NCBI RefSeq assembly: GCF_000526195.1
Contig: NZ_JAFP01000001.1
Coordinates: 842,001 to 906,000 of the forward strand
DNA length: 64,000 bases
Direction: 5' to 3'
DNA from: Hippea sp. KM1
GTDB taxonomy: Bacteria > Campylobacterota_A > Desulfurellia > Desulfurellales > Hippeaceae
Below the pieces are notes generated by a model, which ran no database searches, was not told the DNA's origin, and worked only from the letters and a program-made list of their open reading frames with translations. Shown here piece after piece: positions 1-8,694 of the stretch. Each line of letters opens with the position of its first letter. The first letter of the stretch is position 1. The translations under genes and the position numbers were made by a program.

Positions 1-632
1 ACATGATTCCCCAGAATATAACGGATTCATTAGATCCACTCTTTAGGATAGAGGATCAGCTGCTTGAGCTAAACAACGACATAAACGCCATACAGGATAT
101 ATTGAAGAGGGTGGGTTTTGACGATATAGAGAGGATATTGAAGGCCTATCCCCACAACCTAAGCGGTGGTATGAGGCAGAGGGTATTGATTGCAATGGCG
201 CTTTTGCGGGCCAATATAGTCGTTGCCGATGAGTTTACCTCCGCCTTGGATTCCATAACAAAGCTGAAGATAGTAAGGCTCATAGAAAGACTCAATAAAG
301 AGGATGGAATAACGGTGATTTTTATAACCCACGATATGGAGTTGTTGGACTTCGACGGCGAGATGATGGTTATGTTTTCTGGCCTTGTTGTGGAGAAGGG
401 CAGAATAAGAAGTATAAAGGAAAACCCGTATCATCCGTATACGCAGTTCTTGCTAAAGGCCACGCCAAGATTGAATATGCATTACTCCAGGGATAGGTTT
501 GACGGGCTTAAGATAGACGAATCGTTGGGTTGTCCGTTTTATTCATCATGCCCGAAATCATCGGATATATGCAAAAGCAAGAGACCTCCTCTAAAGGAGG
601 TTGACGGGAGGTTTGTAAGGTGTCATTTTTAA
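1..632 (+). CDS. Peptide/nickel-type ABC transporter ATP-binding protein, C-terminal part
   Basis: This is the 3' part of a DppD/OppD-like ATPase that would energise uptake of oligopeptides or related solutes through an inner-membrane permease. The window starts inside the gene, so the Walker A region is missing; the first visible residues (IPQNITDSLDP) look like the Q-loop stretch. The ABC signature LSGGMRQR lies at about residues 53-60 of the visible part. A Walker B-like segment (VVADEFTSALD) follows, then the switch histidine (FITHD). The C-terminal extension HPYTQFLL plus a Cys-rich tail (CPFYSSCP...C...C) is the oligopeptide-transporter C-terminal domain typical of this subfamily. Walker B has VADEFTSALD where most family members have ADEPTTALD, so Phe replaces Pro. 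The substrate cannot be told from sequence. It overlaps the next gene by 13 bases. Confidence 0.9.
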   Translation, partial: MIPQNITDSLDPLFRIEDQLLELNNDINAIQDILKRVGFDDIERILKAYPHNLSGGMRQRVLIAMALLRANIVVADEFTSALDSITKLKIVRLIERLNKEDGITVIFITHDMELLDFDGEMMVMFSGLVVEKGRIRSIKENPYHPYTQFLLKATPRLNMHYSRDRFDGLKIDESLGCPFYSSCPKSSDICKSKRPPLKEVDGRFVRCHF

Positions 633-1450
633 AGGATAAAAAGCTATTTATAGCGGTTGCTATCTTTAGCTTCGTTCTCATAAGCGGCTTTAAGTTGGTA
701 AAGGAGAACGAGGTTATAGGCCTAAAGCATCCAGAGAGCGCCTTCTTTTACAACGGTTATCTCTATGTTTCCAATATCGGTTCATCTCCCATTAGCCAGA
801 ACGAGGATGGCTTCATAACAAAGCTTGATGAATACGGCAATATATTGGAGTATAAGTTTATAGACAAACTAAAGGCGCCAAAGGGTATATTTGCTTACGA
901 TGGTAAGTTGTATATAGCAGACCTTGATAGGTTGTGTATATACGATTTGAAGAAGAAGAGCTTAAGCTGCAGGCCCATAGAGTCATCACGCTTTTTAAAC
1001 GATATCTGTGTTGTTGATGGTGATGCCTATATAACCGACACAGAAAACAACCTCATATACAGGGTTGATAAAAAGGGGAGGGTAGATGTTTTCTATAGAT
1101 GGGATTATGATTTTGCCCCAAACGGCATAGTGTTTTTGAAATCAAAAGGCGTCTTCTTTGTTGTATCCTTCAATAGTCCAACCATAGAGATGATAAGCAG
1201 AAGCGGTAAGCCCTTAAAGAGCTTTAAGCTTAAAGGCTTAACGGGTTTTGATGGCATATGCGTTGCAAACGGCAAAGTCTTTGTGTCCGATTACACAAGG
1301 GGCGAGGTTATACAGACGGATACCTCTTTTGATAGCTATACCCTCATCAGGTCGTTTAAGACCCCCGTTGCAGACCTGTGTGTCTTTGACGATGAGCTGT
1401 TTGCGCCGCTTATAGAGAAGAACAAGCTGCTCATAGGGCGAATAAGATGA
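620..1450 (+). CDS. Membrane-anchored beta-propeller (SMP-30/NHL-like) protein
   Basis: A 276-residue protein with an N-terminal hydrophobic stretch (about residues 9-24), probably an uncleaved anchor or signal sequence. The rest has repeated units of about 40-45 residues with the pattern 'G-x-hydrophobic-Y/F-V/I-x-D/N' (YLYVSNIGS, KLYIADLDR, DAYITDTEN, KVFVSDYTR, ELFAPLIEK). That pattern is typical of SMP-30/gluconolactonase and NHL-type beta-propellers. I see no specific catalytic signature, so function (lactonase, binding or scaffolding) is open. It starts inside the ATPase gene and ends 4 bases into tgt, so it is probably cotranscribed with both. Confidence 0.65.
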   Translation: MSFLKDKKLFIAVAIFSFVLISGFKLVKENEVIGLKHPESAFFYNGYLYVSNIGSSPISQNEDGFITKLDEYGNILEYKFIDKLKAPKGIFAYDGKLYIADLDRLCIYDLKKKSLSCRPIESSRFLNDICVVDGDAYITDTENNLIYRVDKKGRVDVFYRWDYDFAPNGIVFLKSKGVFFVVSFNSPTIEMISRSGKPLKSFKLKGLTGFDGICVANGKVFVSDYTRGEVIQTDTSFDSYTLIRSFKTPVADLCVFDDELFAPLIEKNKLLIGRIR

Positions 1451-2568
1451 GTTTCTCCTTTGAACTTATAGCAGAAGACGGTGCTGCCAGGGCGGGCGTA
1501 ATTGACTTGGGCCACAGCAGGGTGGAGACGCCCATATTCATGCCCGTTGGGACAAATGCGTCGGTTAAGGCCATCCTGCCGTGCATGCTGAAGGCCGTAG
1601 GTGCCAAGATCGTGCTTTCAAATACCTATCACCTTTATCTGAGGCCGGGCATTGAAACGATAGAGAAGCTCGGCGGCCTGCACAGGTTTATGGGGTGGAA
1701 GAGGGGCATCCTGACCGATAGCGGTGGCTTTCAGGTCTTTAGCCTTAGCGAGCTTAGGGATATAAACCCTAAAGGGGTTTACTTTAAATCCCACATAGAC
1801 GGTTCGAACCACTTTTTTACACCGGAGTATGTGGTTGAATTACAGTATAGGTGGGGCAGCGATATAGCAATGGTATTAGATGAATGCCCTCCCTATACCA
1901 AGGACAAGGCCTATGTTAAAAAATCGCTCGATATAACCATAAATTGGGCAAAACGCTCCATAAAAGCAAGGGAGAGCTTTCCTGTAAACGCCCTTTTTGG
2001 CATCGTTCAGGGCGGTGTGTTTGATGATTTAAGAAAAGAGGCCGCCATTGCTATGAAGGATCTGGATTTTGACGGTTTTGCCATAGGCGGATTGAGTGTC
2101 GGTGAGCCAACGGAGGATATGTATAGAGTTGTGCCGATAGTAAATGAATTTTTACCCAGACACAAGCCCCGATATGCAATGGGTATAGGCAGGCCTGAAA
2201 ATATTGTGGAGTTGATAGGCATGGGTGTTGATATGTTCGACTGTGTCATGCCTACAAGAAATGCAAGGAACGGCACACTCTTTACGAGATTTGGGGTGGT
2301 CAACATAAAAAGGCAGCAATACAGGGATGATGATAGGCCTATTGAGGAGGGTTGCGGGTGCTATACATGCAGAAACTTCTCACGGGGATACTTAAGGCAT
2401 CTGTATAAGGCCAAGGAGCTTTCGTTTTATACGCTTGCAAGTATCCATAACCTTTACTATTACATTAACCTTGTAAAATCGGCCCGTAAAGCTATACTAA
2501 ACGGAAGGTTTGGTAGCTTTAAGGATGAGTTTTACGGTTTGTTAAAAGAGGGAGAGGCCAATGGATGA
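1447..2568 (+). CDS. tgt: tRNA-guanine transglycosylase (queuine/preQ1)
   Basis: A 373-residue TGT that exchanges guanine-34 of GUN-anticodon tRNAs for preQ1 in queuosine synthesis. Diagnostic motifs are LSNTYHLYLRPG (about 58-69), TDSGGFQVFSL (about 90-100, with the general-base Asp91), FGIVQGG, and MFDCVMPTRNARNG containing the nucleophilic Asp. The zinc site CGCYTCRNFSRGYLRH lies near residues 300-315, with a downstream His in SIHNL. Length is normal for the bacterial enzyme. It overlaps the upstream gene by 4 bases and the downstream gene by 8, consistent with translational coupling. A housekeeping gene; no oddities seen. Confidence 0.97.
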   Translation: MSFSFELIAEDGAARAGVIDLGHSRVETPIFMPVGTNASVKAILPCMLKAVGAKIVLSNTYHLYLRPGIETIEKLGGLHRFMGWKRGILTDSGGFQVFSLSELRDINPKGVYFKSHIDGSNHFFTPEYVVELQYRWGSDIAMVLDECPPYTKDKAYVKKSLDITINWAKRSIKARESFPVNALFGIVQGGVFDDLRKEAAIAMKDLDFDGFAIGGLSVGEPTEDMYRVVPIVNEFLPRHKPRYAMGIGRPENIVELIGMGVDMFDCVMPTRNARNGTLFTRFGVVNIKRQQYRDDDRPIEEGCGCYTCRNFSRGYLRHLYKAKELSFYTLASIHNLYYYINLVKSARKAILNGRFGSFKDEFYGLLKEGEANG

Positions 2569-3226
2569 GTTTGTGAAGATGCTAAAGGAGGCCTTTGGCG
2601 ACAGACTGATAAGTGTGGGTAGGCATAACATAGGCGTTACATCCTTTTTGAATAAAAACGGTGTGTTTGTTGTGCTGGATAGGGTGTCGGCCGATGATCT
2701 GTTTAAGGTAAAGAGGATTTATGTAAAGTTCAAAAAGAGATTCTCAACGCCGCTTGTGGTTGATAGGGAGTTCTTTGATAGGTCGTCCGATGTGTTCTGT
2801 ATGGAGATGTTGGAGCTTAAAGAAAACGGCGAGGTTGTATACGGTGAAGACCTCATCAAGGACATAGAGGTTGATGATGAAAACCTAAGGAGGCAGATAG
2901 AATACGAGCTTAGGAGCAAGTTGTTGATACTAAAGGGTGCATTTATCGATCTGCCCTTGGATAGGAAGGTTATAGACGATATTGCATACCGTTCTATGTA
3001 CAACTTTCTGCTCATATTGAGAAATCTTTTGAGACTTAAGGGGAAGCTAATCAACGATGCAACATTGATCGAGGTGTTTGAGGAGGAGTTTGGCATAAAA
3101 CTCGATGCCTTTAAGACATTGAGGGATACGCCAAAGATGCCGTTTGAGAAGCTGCTTGAGGTATTCAAGGGGTATTTAGAAGAGGTCGATGGGCTTGTTA
3201 AGATTGCCGATAAGATACTGGATTAG
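2561..3226 (+). CDS. Unknown conserved-looking cytoplasmic protein
   Basis: A 221-residue protein without signal peptide or membrane segment. The N-terminal third alternates short beta-like stretches (GVTSFL, GVFVVLD) and could be a small nucleotidyltransferase-like fold, but I cannot find the expected GSx...DxD catalytic signature, so I do not assign it. The C-terminal half is strongly helical and charged (about residues 110-221). It overlaps tgt by 8 bases and the following TPM gene by 38, and its codon use matches its neighbours. Position between tgt and the TPM/LemA pair does not reveal a role. Confidence 0.7.
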   Translation: MDEFVKMLKEAFGDRLISVGRHNIGVTSFLNKNGVFVVLDRVSADDLFKVKRIYVKFKKRFSTPLVVDREFFDRSSDVFCMEMLELKENGEVVYGEDLIKDIEVDDENLRRQIEYELRSKLLILKGAFIDLPLDRKVIDDIAYRSMYNFLLILRNLLRLKGKLINDATLIEVFEEEFGIKLDAFKTLRDTPKMPFEKLLEVFKGYLEEVDGLVKIADKILD

Positions 3227-3944
3227 CCTTTTGGCGTTCATACTGCTTGTTGCCATACCGTCTTATGCCTATGACATACCAAGACCCTCTGGATTTGTTA
3301 ATGATTATGCATCGGTGCTTAAGCCCCAGACAAAGAAAAAACTTGAGGGTGTATTGAGGCAGCTAAAAGAGAAAACGGGTGTTGAGTTTGCCATTGTCAC
3401 GATAAAGAAATTGAACGAAGGAGATATATTTGATTATTCTGTGGAGCTGTTTCAAAAATGGGGTATTGGTCAGAAGGGTAAGGATAACGGACTTTTGTTT
3501 TTGATTGATGTTGGCGATAGAAAACTCAGGATAAATACCGGATACGGCCTTGAAGGCATACTGCCCGATGGTCTTTTGGGCAGAATCAGGGATAGATACA
3601 TAATCCCCTATTTTAAAAAGGGTAAATACGATGAGGGTATCCTGAACGGCACGATGGCCATAGTTGGCGTTATAGCCAAAGCGTATAATGTCAAGATTAC
3701 AGGTTATGCAAAACCCAAAAAGGCAAAACGGTCAATTAGTCTTGTCGATATAGTCTTGATATTGGCCTTGCTGTTCTTTGTGTCGCCGTATCTATTTCCC
3801 CTGTTTGTTGGAGGGGTCTTTGGCGGATACAGAAGCGATTGGGATTCTGGCATGGGCTCTGGATTCGGCGGCGGTTTGGGCGGCGGCTTTGGTGGTTTTG
3901 GTGGTGGCTCAACAGGCGGCGGAGGTGTCGGCGGAAGCTGGTAA
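3189..3944 (+). CDS. TPM-domain (YgcG/Psb32-like) exported membrane protein
   Basis: A 251-residue protein with a signal peptide (about residues 8-27, ending SYAYD), then a TPM domain (about 30-165). Motifs include GFVNDYASVL, the TGVEFAIVTI strand and the GLLFLIDVGDRKLRINTGYGLEG core. A transmembrane segment follows at about 185-210, then a Gly/Ser-rich tail ending GGGGVGGSW. This layout is standard for bacterial TPM proteins, which sit in the periplasm with a low-complexity tail. The family's activity is debated. The ATG at 3189 has GAGG just upstream (AGAAGAGGTCG) and lies 38 bases inside the previous gene. LemA follows directly; TPM and LemA are commonly paired, suggesting a joint envelope function. 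Confidence 0.88.
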   Translation: MGLLRLPIRYWISLLAFILLVAIPSYAYDIPRPSGFVNDYASVLKPQTKKKLEGVLRQLKEKTGVEFAIVTIKKLNEGDIFDYSVELFQKWGIGQKGKDNGLLFLIDVGDRKLRINTGYGLEGILPDGLLGRIRDRYIIPYFKKGKYDEGILNGTMAIVGVIAKAYNVKITGYAKPKKAKRSISLVDIVLILALLFFVSPYLFPLFVGGVFGGYRSDWDSGMGSGFGGGLGGGFGGFGGGSTGGGGVGGSW

Positions 3945-3966
3945 AAAAGTGTGGAGGTGGTGATAG

Positions 3967-4572
3967 ATGAAGGGCGTTTTGGGTGTAATTGCTTTCTTGT
4001 TGTTTTTGGTTATAGCAGCGGGGATTTACTATTACTCCACTTACAACAAGCTTATTAAGCTTAAAGAGGGCGTGGATGCTGCATGGAGCGATGTGGATGT
4101 GCAGCTTAAAAGGAGGGCCGATCTCATACCGAATCTGGTTAATACCGTGAAGGGTTATGCCCAGCACGAAAAGGAGGTTTTTGAGTATGTTGCAAAGGCA
4201 AGGGCCAATATTTTGAATGCCAAAAGCCCTAAGGATGAGATAAAGGCGAGCAATCAGCTTGAGGGTGCTATAGGAAGGCTGCTTCTGATAGTCGAGAAAT
4301 ACCCCGAGCTTAAGGCCAATGAGGAGTTTACCAGACTCATGGACAACTTAGAAGGTACTGAAAACAGGATAGCCGTTGCCAGAAAGAGGTATAACGATGC
4401 AGTAAAGGCGTATAATTCCGCCATTAAGATGTTTCCTGCCAACCTGATAGCATCAAAGTTGGGCTTTAAGCCTGCTGTTTACTTCAAGGTTGAAAATCCC
4501 AAGGATAAAGAGGTGCCGAAGGTAAACTTCAATAAGGAATCCGGCCTTGTGGGGGTTTTTGTCTATGCATAA
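3967..4572 (+). CDS. lemA: LemA family membrane protein
   Basis: A 201-residue LemA protein with an N-terminal transmembrane segment (about residues 5-24) and then a long helical bundle. Diagnostic segments are the VDAAWSDVDVQLKRRADLIPNL motif region (about 36-57; key residues W40, R49-R50, P54-N55), the Y-P-E-L-K-A segment and the ENRIAVARKRYNDAV helix. LemA proteins are usually exported or inner-membrane proteins of unknown biochemical function, often linked to TPM proteins as here. A strong ribosome-binding site (GGAGGTGGTG) precedes the ATG. The gene end overlaps the possible start of the M16 peptidase. Confidence 0.95.
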   Translation: MKGVLGVIAFLLFLVIAAGIYYYSTYNKLIKLKEGVDAAWSDVDVQLKRRADLIPNLVNTVKGYAQHEKEVFEYVAKARANILNAKSPKDEIKASNQLEGAIGRLLLIVEKYPELKANEEFTRLMDNLEGTENRIAVARKRYNDAVKAYNSAIKMFPANLIASKLGFKPAVYFKVENPKDKEVPKVNFNKESGLVGVFVYA

Positions 4573-5905
4573 GAGGCTGTTGTTGGCGCTGTTCCTTGTT
4601 TTGATAGGGCTTAATGCCCATGCGAAGTATAACCGTTATGTGTTAAGCAACGGCCTTGAGGTTTACCTTGAAAAGAACAACACGCTTCCGATAGTAAATG
4701 TCACCATCCTCTATAGGGTCGGCTGTGTGGATGAGTATAACTCTATAACCGGCATATCGCACATGCTTGAGCATATGAACTTTCGGGGATCAAAACACTT
4801 TAAGGATGGATACATCGACGAGTTGACATCGAGATTTGGCGGTGTTGATAACGCCCAGACATCGTTTGACTATACGCTCTATTTCTGCACAATCTCCAAA
4901 AAGGCCTTGAAGGATGTGTTGTCCTTCTATGCAGATAACATGGACAACCTGTTGCTTAAGAGGGACAGGTTCCTAAAAGAAAGGAGCGTGGTGTATCAGG
5001 AAAGATTGTGGAGGATAGACAACAATGCCGATGGATTCCTGTATTTTACCCTCCATAATTTAGCCTATAAGGCATCGCCCTATAGGTGGACGCCCATAGG
5101 TTTTGCCTATGACATAAGGCATTACACTATAGGGATGTTGAGGGATTATTACAAAAGGTATTACTCGCCCAACAATGCGGTGATTGTTGTAAGTGGTGAT
5201 ATTGAAGAGAAAAGGGTTTTAAGGTTAATTAAAAGGCTGTTTGGTAAGAAGAGACCAAAAACCATAGACAGGCACATAACCAAAGAACCAAAACAGATGG
5301 GTAGGCGCATTGCGTATATAGAAAAACCCTCGGAGTTTAAAAAGATGGCCATAGCATTTAAGATACCGCCTGCATCCGATAACGATACGGTGGTTTTGGA
5401 TCTTATAAGCTATATGCTCTTTGATGGCAAAACGGCTTTGGCTTACGATAATTTGGTGAGAAAAAAGAATGTGCTTGTGGATATAGACGGCGGTAATGAG
5501 GGAAGGATATACGATAAGGGGTTGTTTGAGATATTCGCCGATCTATCAAAGAAAACCAAATTTGACCCAGCAAGGGCTGCTGTGTTGAACCAGATAAGCC
5601 TGATTAAGGCTGGTAAGTTTGACGATGAGCTGTTGAGGCTGGCAAAGCAGAAGGCAAGGATGGATTACTATCTATCTCAACAGACATTGGGCAGCAGGAA
5701 CAGAAACATGGCCTTTTATGCGGCCTTTGGGCTTTTGAACTATTACAACAACTATATAAAACTCATCGATAGCGTGAAAAAGAGCGATGTTGTCAGGGTT
5801 GCAAGGAAGTATTTTACGCAAGAAAACGAAACGGATGTGTTTCTGATTCCACAGAAAGGGGCAGTGTTGACAAAAAGCTCCTCCTTTAGAGGTGTTCTAA
5901 GATGA
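4565..5905 (+). CDS. M16 family zinc peptidase, catalytic member
   Basis: A 446-residue exported peptidase of the pitrilysin/insulinase (M16) family. A signal peptide (MHKRLLLALFLVLIG..HA) is followed by the N-terminal M16 domain with the inverted zinc motif HMLEH (HxxEH). A downstream Glu in the helical region should complete the zinc site. A second M16 domain follows. I take the ATG at 4565 rather than the upstream in-frame TTG at 4547, because it gives a clean signal peptide start and has GGGGG upstream. The next gene encodes a second M16 protein without the zinc motif. Together they resemble the active/inactive heterodimers known for bacterial M16B and mitochondrial processing peptidases. 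Substrate unknown; periplasmic location inferred. Confidence 0.93.
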   Translation: MHKRLLLALFLVLIGLNAHAKYNRYVLSNGLEVYLEKNNTLPIVNVTILYRVGCVDEYNSITGISHMLEHMNFRGSKHFKDGYIDELTSRFGGVDNAQTSFDYTLYFCTISKKALKDVLSFYADNMDNLLLKRDRFLKERSVVYQERLWRIDNNADGFLYFTLHNLAYKASPYRWTPIGFAYDIRHYTIGMLRDYYKRYYSPNNAVIVVSGDIEEKRVLRLIKRLFGKKRPKTIDRHITKEPKQMGRRIAYIEKPSEFKKMAIAFKIPPASDNDTVVLDLISYMLFDGKTALAYDNLVRKKNVLVDIDGGNEGRIYDKGLFEIFADLSKKTKFDPARAAVLNQISLIKAGKFDDELLRLAKQKARMDYYLSQQTLGSRNRNMAFYAAFGLLNYYNNYIKLIDSVKKSDVVRVARKYFTQENETDVFLIPQKGAVLTKSSSFRGVLR

Positions 5906-7236
5906 GGTATCTAATAGCGATTGTTTTGTCTTTTGTTCTTGTCGTCAACGCTTACGGTTTTCAGATTCAAAAGGGCAGGCTGACCAACGGCCTAAGGTAT
6001 GTTATAGCAAGGACCACCGATGTGCCTATAGTTAGTATGACCGTAATGGTTAGAGCCGGCAGTGTCTTTGATGAGAAGGGCAAATACGGTGAGGCTAAGG
6101 TCTTGGCCACCACTTTGGAGAATTGCGATACAGCCCATCTAAAATCAAAAAAGCTCAGATTCCTCTTTGATAAATACGGTATTATTAGCTCTGTTTCTGT
6201 ATCAAAGGGTTATATAACCATATCTGCCGTTTGCCTGAAAGAGAATATGGATAAGATGTTCTATTTGGTGGGTGAGATTCTAAAGAGCAGGTTTGATAAG
6301 AAGAACTTTAGCATAGTAAAGAGGCAGGTTATCGATAGGCTTAAGATGCTAAAGAACGACAAGGACTATCTTGCCATACATGCGGCCTTTGAAGGCCTCA
6401 TAGCCCAGAGTGAGTATTCGCATACAAGCATAGGAACGCTCGATGGACTGAAGAGCATCACAAGAGGCGATGTAAAGGGCTTCTTTAAAAAATACTTCTC
6501 ATCAGGCAATATGGTTGTTGCCTTAGCAGGCGGTCTGTCCGATACAGACCAATTAAAGATTAAGCTTGAAAAGACATTCTCTTCTGTTAAAAACACAAGC
6601 GGCTTGAAGAGGTTTAAGGATGTATCGTTCAGAAGCGGTCTTAATATAACAAACATTGTAAAACCCGCCACCAAGCAGAGCTATATCTATTTTGCCTTTC
6701 CGTCGTTTGATTATCCGAGCAAGAAGTACTATGCGAGCCTGATTTTGGCCAATATATTGGGTGGTAAGCTCAATTCGTTCTTAACCAAGGATATACGAAC
6801 AAAACACGGATATGCATACTCTATCTTTGCTTTTAATTACAGGCTTCCTAAAAGGAGCGTCTTTGTTATAGGATTGCAGACACAGAATAGGTTTACCTTG
6901 GATGCCATAAAGAGGGTGTTTGAGGATATAGGCAATTTTGATGGATACATAACCAAAAAGAACATTACAGCTGCAAAGGAGTATCTTGTTGGCTCTATGT
7001 TGATAGGCCTTCAAACGCCTCAAAGCATATCATCCAGATTGGCGTTTGGTGAGATGAATGGCTTAGGAGATGAGCCGTGGGTTTTTGATAAGAGGATGAT
7101 AAGATCTATAACTATTGCTGATGTGAGGGATGCAGCCAAGTCTATATTTGGCGGCAGCCTTTCGATTGGTGTTGTCTCGTTTAGGGATTTTAAGAATGAG
7201 ATAAGAGAATTGGCCAACAGGTATGGATATAGATAG
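5902..7236 (+). CDS. M16 family peptidase-like protein, non-catalytic partner
   Basis: A 444-residue protein with a signal peptide (residues 1-19, ending NAYGF) and the M16 fold (GLRYVIARTTDVPIVSMTVMVRAGS at the N-terminus, a common family start). Where the catalytic member has HxxEH, this protein reads KVLATTLENCDT, so it lacks the zinc-binding residues and should be inactive alone. It overlaps the catalytic member by 4 bases, which supports stoichiometric coupled translation of a heterodimer. The family is known to include such inactive subunits that help close the substrate chamber. It overlaps the recombinase gene downstream by 14 bases. Confidence 0.92.
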   Translation: MRYLIAIVLSFVLVVNAYGFQIQKGRLTNGLRYVIARTTDVPIVSMTVMVRAGSVFDEKGKYGEAKVLATTLENCDTAHLKSKKLRFLFDKYGIISSVSVSKGYITISAVCLKENMDKMFYLVGEILKSRFDKKNFSIVKRQVIDRLKMLKNDKDYLAIHAAFEGLIAQSEYSHTSIGTLDGLKSITRGDVKGFFKKYFSSGNMVVALAGGLSDTDQLKIKLEKTFSSVKNTSGLKRFKDVSFRSGLNITNIVKPATKQSYIYFAFPSFDYPSKKYYASLILANILGGKLNSFLTKDIRTKHGYAYSIFAFNYRLPKRSVFVIGLQTQNRFTLDAIKRVFEDIGNFDGYITKKNITAAKEYLVGSMLIGLQTPQSISSRLAFGEMNGLGDEPWVFDKRMIRSITIADVRDAAKSIFGGSLSIGVVSFRDFKNEIRELANRYGYR

Positions 7237-8062
7237 GCTAATCGATAGATTTATCTATAGCCTTAAACTCCATGCGGCCTCGCAACACACAATAGACAGT
7301 TATGCTAACGACCTAAAAACCGTTGCGGAGTTTTTTAAAGATAGGCAGCTAAATAACGACAATATTGGCGAGTTTGTGTTGTGGCTGTCAAAGAAGGGAT
7401 ATAAGCCCTCAACATACAACAGGAAACTTTCAAGTTTCAGGTCATTCCTGCGTTTCTTGATCAAGCAGGGGTTGTTGAGCTTTGATCTGAATACGATAAA
7501 GAACAAAAAGCAACACAGGAAGCTGCCGCAATACATACCGTTTGATGTCATAAAGAGGGTGATGGATAACAAGAGGGTGGGTATTATTGTGGAGCTTATG
7601 TATTCGTCCGGTTTGAGGGTTAGTGAGATTGCCAACCTTAGAATATCGGATATAGCCTTTGATGCCGGATTTTTGCGCATAAAGGGTAAGGGCTCAAAGG
7701 AGAGGTTTGTCCCTGTAAGCAAAAGAACGATTGAAAGGCTAAAGGATTACATACAGAACAACAGATCAAAGATAAAGGGCAACGGAGCAGGCGACTATCT
7801 GTTTCTGTCTGGCTGGGGTAGGCCTTACACCAGGCAGGGTTTGTGGAAGTTGATAAAGAAGGCCTTTAAGGAAGAAGGATACGATGTTCACCCCCATCTG
7901 TTGAGGCATATGTTTGCCACGCACATGATAGAGAACGGGGCAAATATAAGGGCTGTGCAGGAGATGCTGGGACATAGCAGTATAACAACAACCCAAATTT
8001 ACACAGACATAACGGATAAAACTGTGGAGGATGCATTCCATAAGCTGGAGATATTGAAATGA
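7223..8062 (+). CDS. xerD: Tyrosine recombinase, XerC/XerD type
   Basis: A 279-residue site-specific recombinase. The N-terminal SAM-like DNA-binding domain spans about residues 3-85 and the catalytic domain about 105-275. All catalytic residues are visible: Arg in SSGLRVSEI, Lys in GKGSKERFVP, His and Arg in HPHLLRHMFATH, His in MLGHSSITTTQ and the nucleophile Tyr in QIYTDI. Size and motif spacing fit chromosome-dimer resolvases rather than a phage integrase, and no attachment site or mobile element is visible nearby. Whether it is the XerC or XerD partner cannot be told here. It is embedded in an operon-like run with ispD. Confidence 0.9.
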   Translation: MDIDRLIDRFIYSLKLHAASQHTIDSYANDLKTVAEFFKDRQLNNDNIGEFVLWLSKKGYKPSTYNRKLSSFRSFLRFLIKQGLLSFDLNTIKNKKQHRKLPQYIPFDVIKRVMDNKRVGIIVELMYSSGLRVSEIANLRISDIAFDAGFLRIKGKGSKERFVPVSKRTIERLKDYIQNNRSKIKGNGAGDYLFLSGWGRPYTRQGLWKLIKKAFKEEGYDVHPHLLRHMFATHMIENGANIRAVQEMLGHSSITTTQIYTDITDKTVEDAFHKLEILK

Positions 8063-8694
8063 ACCTTACAAGCGTCATTGTGGCAGCAGGCAGCGGTAAG
8101 AGGTTTGGTTCAAAGAAGCAGTTTGAACCCTTGAATGGTAAGCTGGTTATCGATTACAGCGTGGAGGTTTTAAGTGATTTTGGTAAGATAGTGATAGTTG
8201 CAAGAAGGGAGGATATGGATTTTCTATCCGATAGGTTCAACTTTGCAAGGATTGTTGAGGGTGGCAAGGAGAGGATGCATTCGGTTTACAACGGTGTTTT
8301 GGCCTCCGATGGTGAATTTGTTTTGATTCACGATGCTGCAAGGCCTGCTATAGATAATGATATGGTCAGAAGGCTAATCTTGGCGGTTAGGGATTTTGAT
8401 GCTGCTATTTTGGCTATTAAGGCGTATGAGACGCTGAAGCTTTCTGAGGACGGCTTTAGTGTTGATACACTAAACAGGGAGAGGGTCTATATATCACAGA
8501 CGCCCCAGGCCTTTAAGAGGGATAGGTTGCTTGAAGCTCTTAAGAGGGCATTGGCCATGAATGAGGTCTTTACCGATGAGGCGGCGTTGTGGGAGAGGTA
8601 TTACGGCAGGGTCAAAATAGTTGAAGGGTCGAGGAAAAATATTAAAATAACCACAAAAGACGATTTGAGGATAGTTGGATGTCTTTTAGGGTAG
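8059..8694 (+). CDS. ispD: 2-C-methyl-D-erythritol 4-phosphate cytidylyltransferase
   Basis: A 211-residue MEP-pathway enzyme that transfers CMP from CTP to methylerythritol 4-phosphate. The N-terminus carries the CTP-binding [10 protein letters not shown] motif (about residues 9-18) and KKQF. Further motifs are HDAARP (about 93-98), SQTPQAFK and TDEAALWE near the substrate site, and a C-terminal [10 protein letters not shown]. The protein is slightly shorter than average but complete. The gene overlaps the recombinase by 4 bases and ispF by 16, so two pathway enzymes are translationally coupled. Confidence 0.96.
   Translation: MNLTSVIVAAGSGKRFGSKKQFEPLNGKLVIDYSVEVLSDFGKIVIVARREDMDFLSDRFNFARIVEGGKERMHSVYNGVLASDGEFVLIHDAARPAIDNDMVRRLILAVRDFDAAILAIKAYETLKLSEDGFSVDTLNRERVYISQTPQAFKRDRLLEALKRALAMNEVFTDEAALWERYYGRVKIVEGSRKNIKITTKDDLRIVGCLLG

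Noticed and set aside
7223-8062. Integrase of a mobile element
   Set aside because: The recombinase lies in a housekeeping operon run with normal codon use and no element ends or att sites, and its motifs fit Xer.
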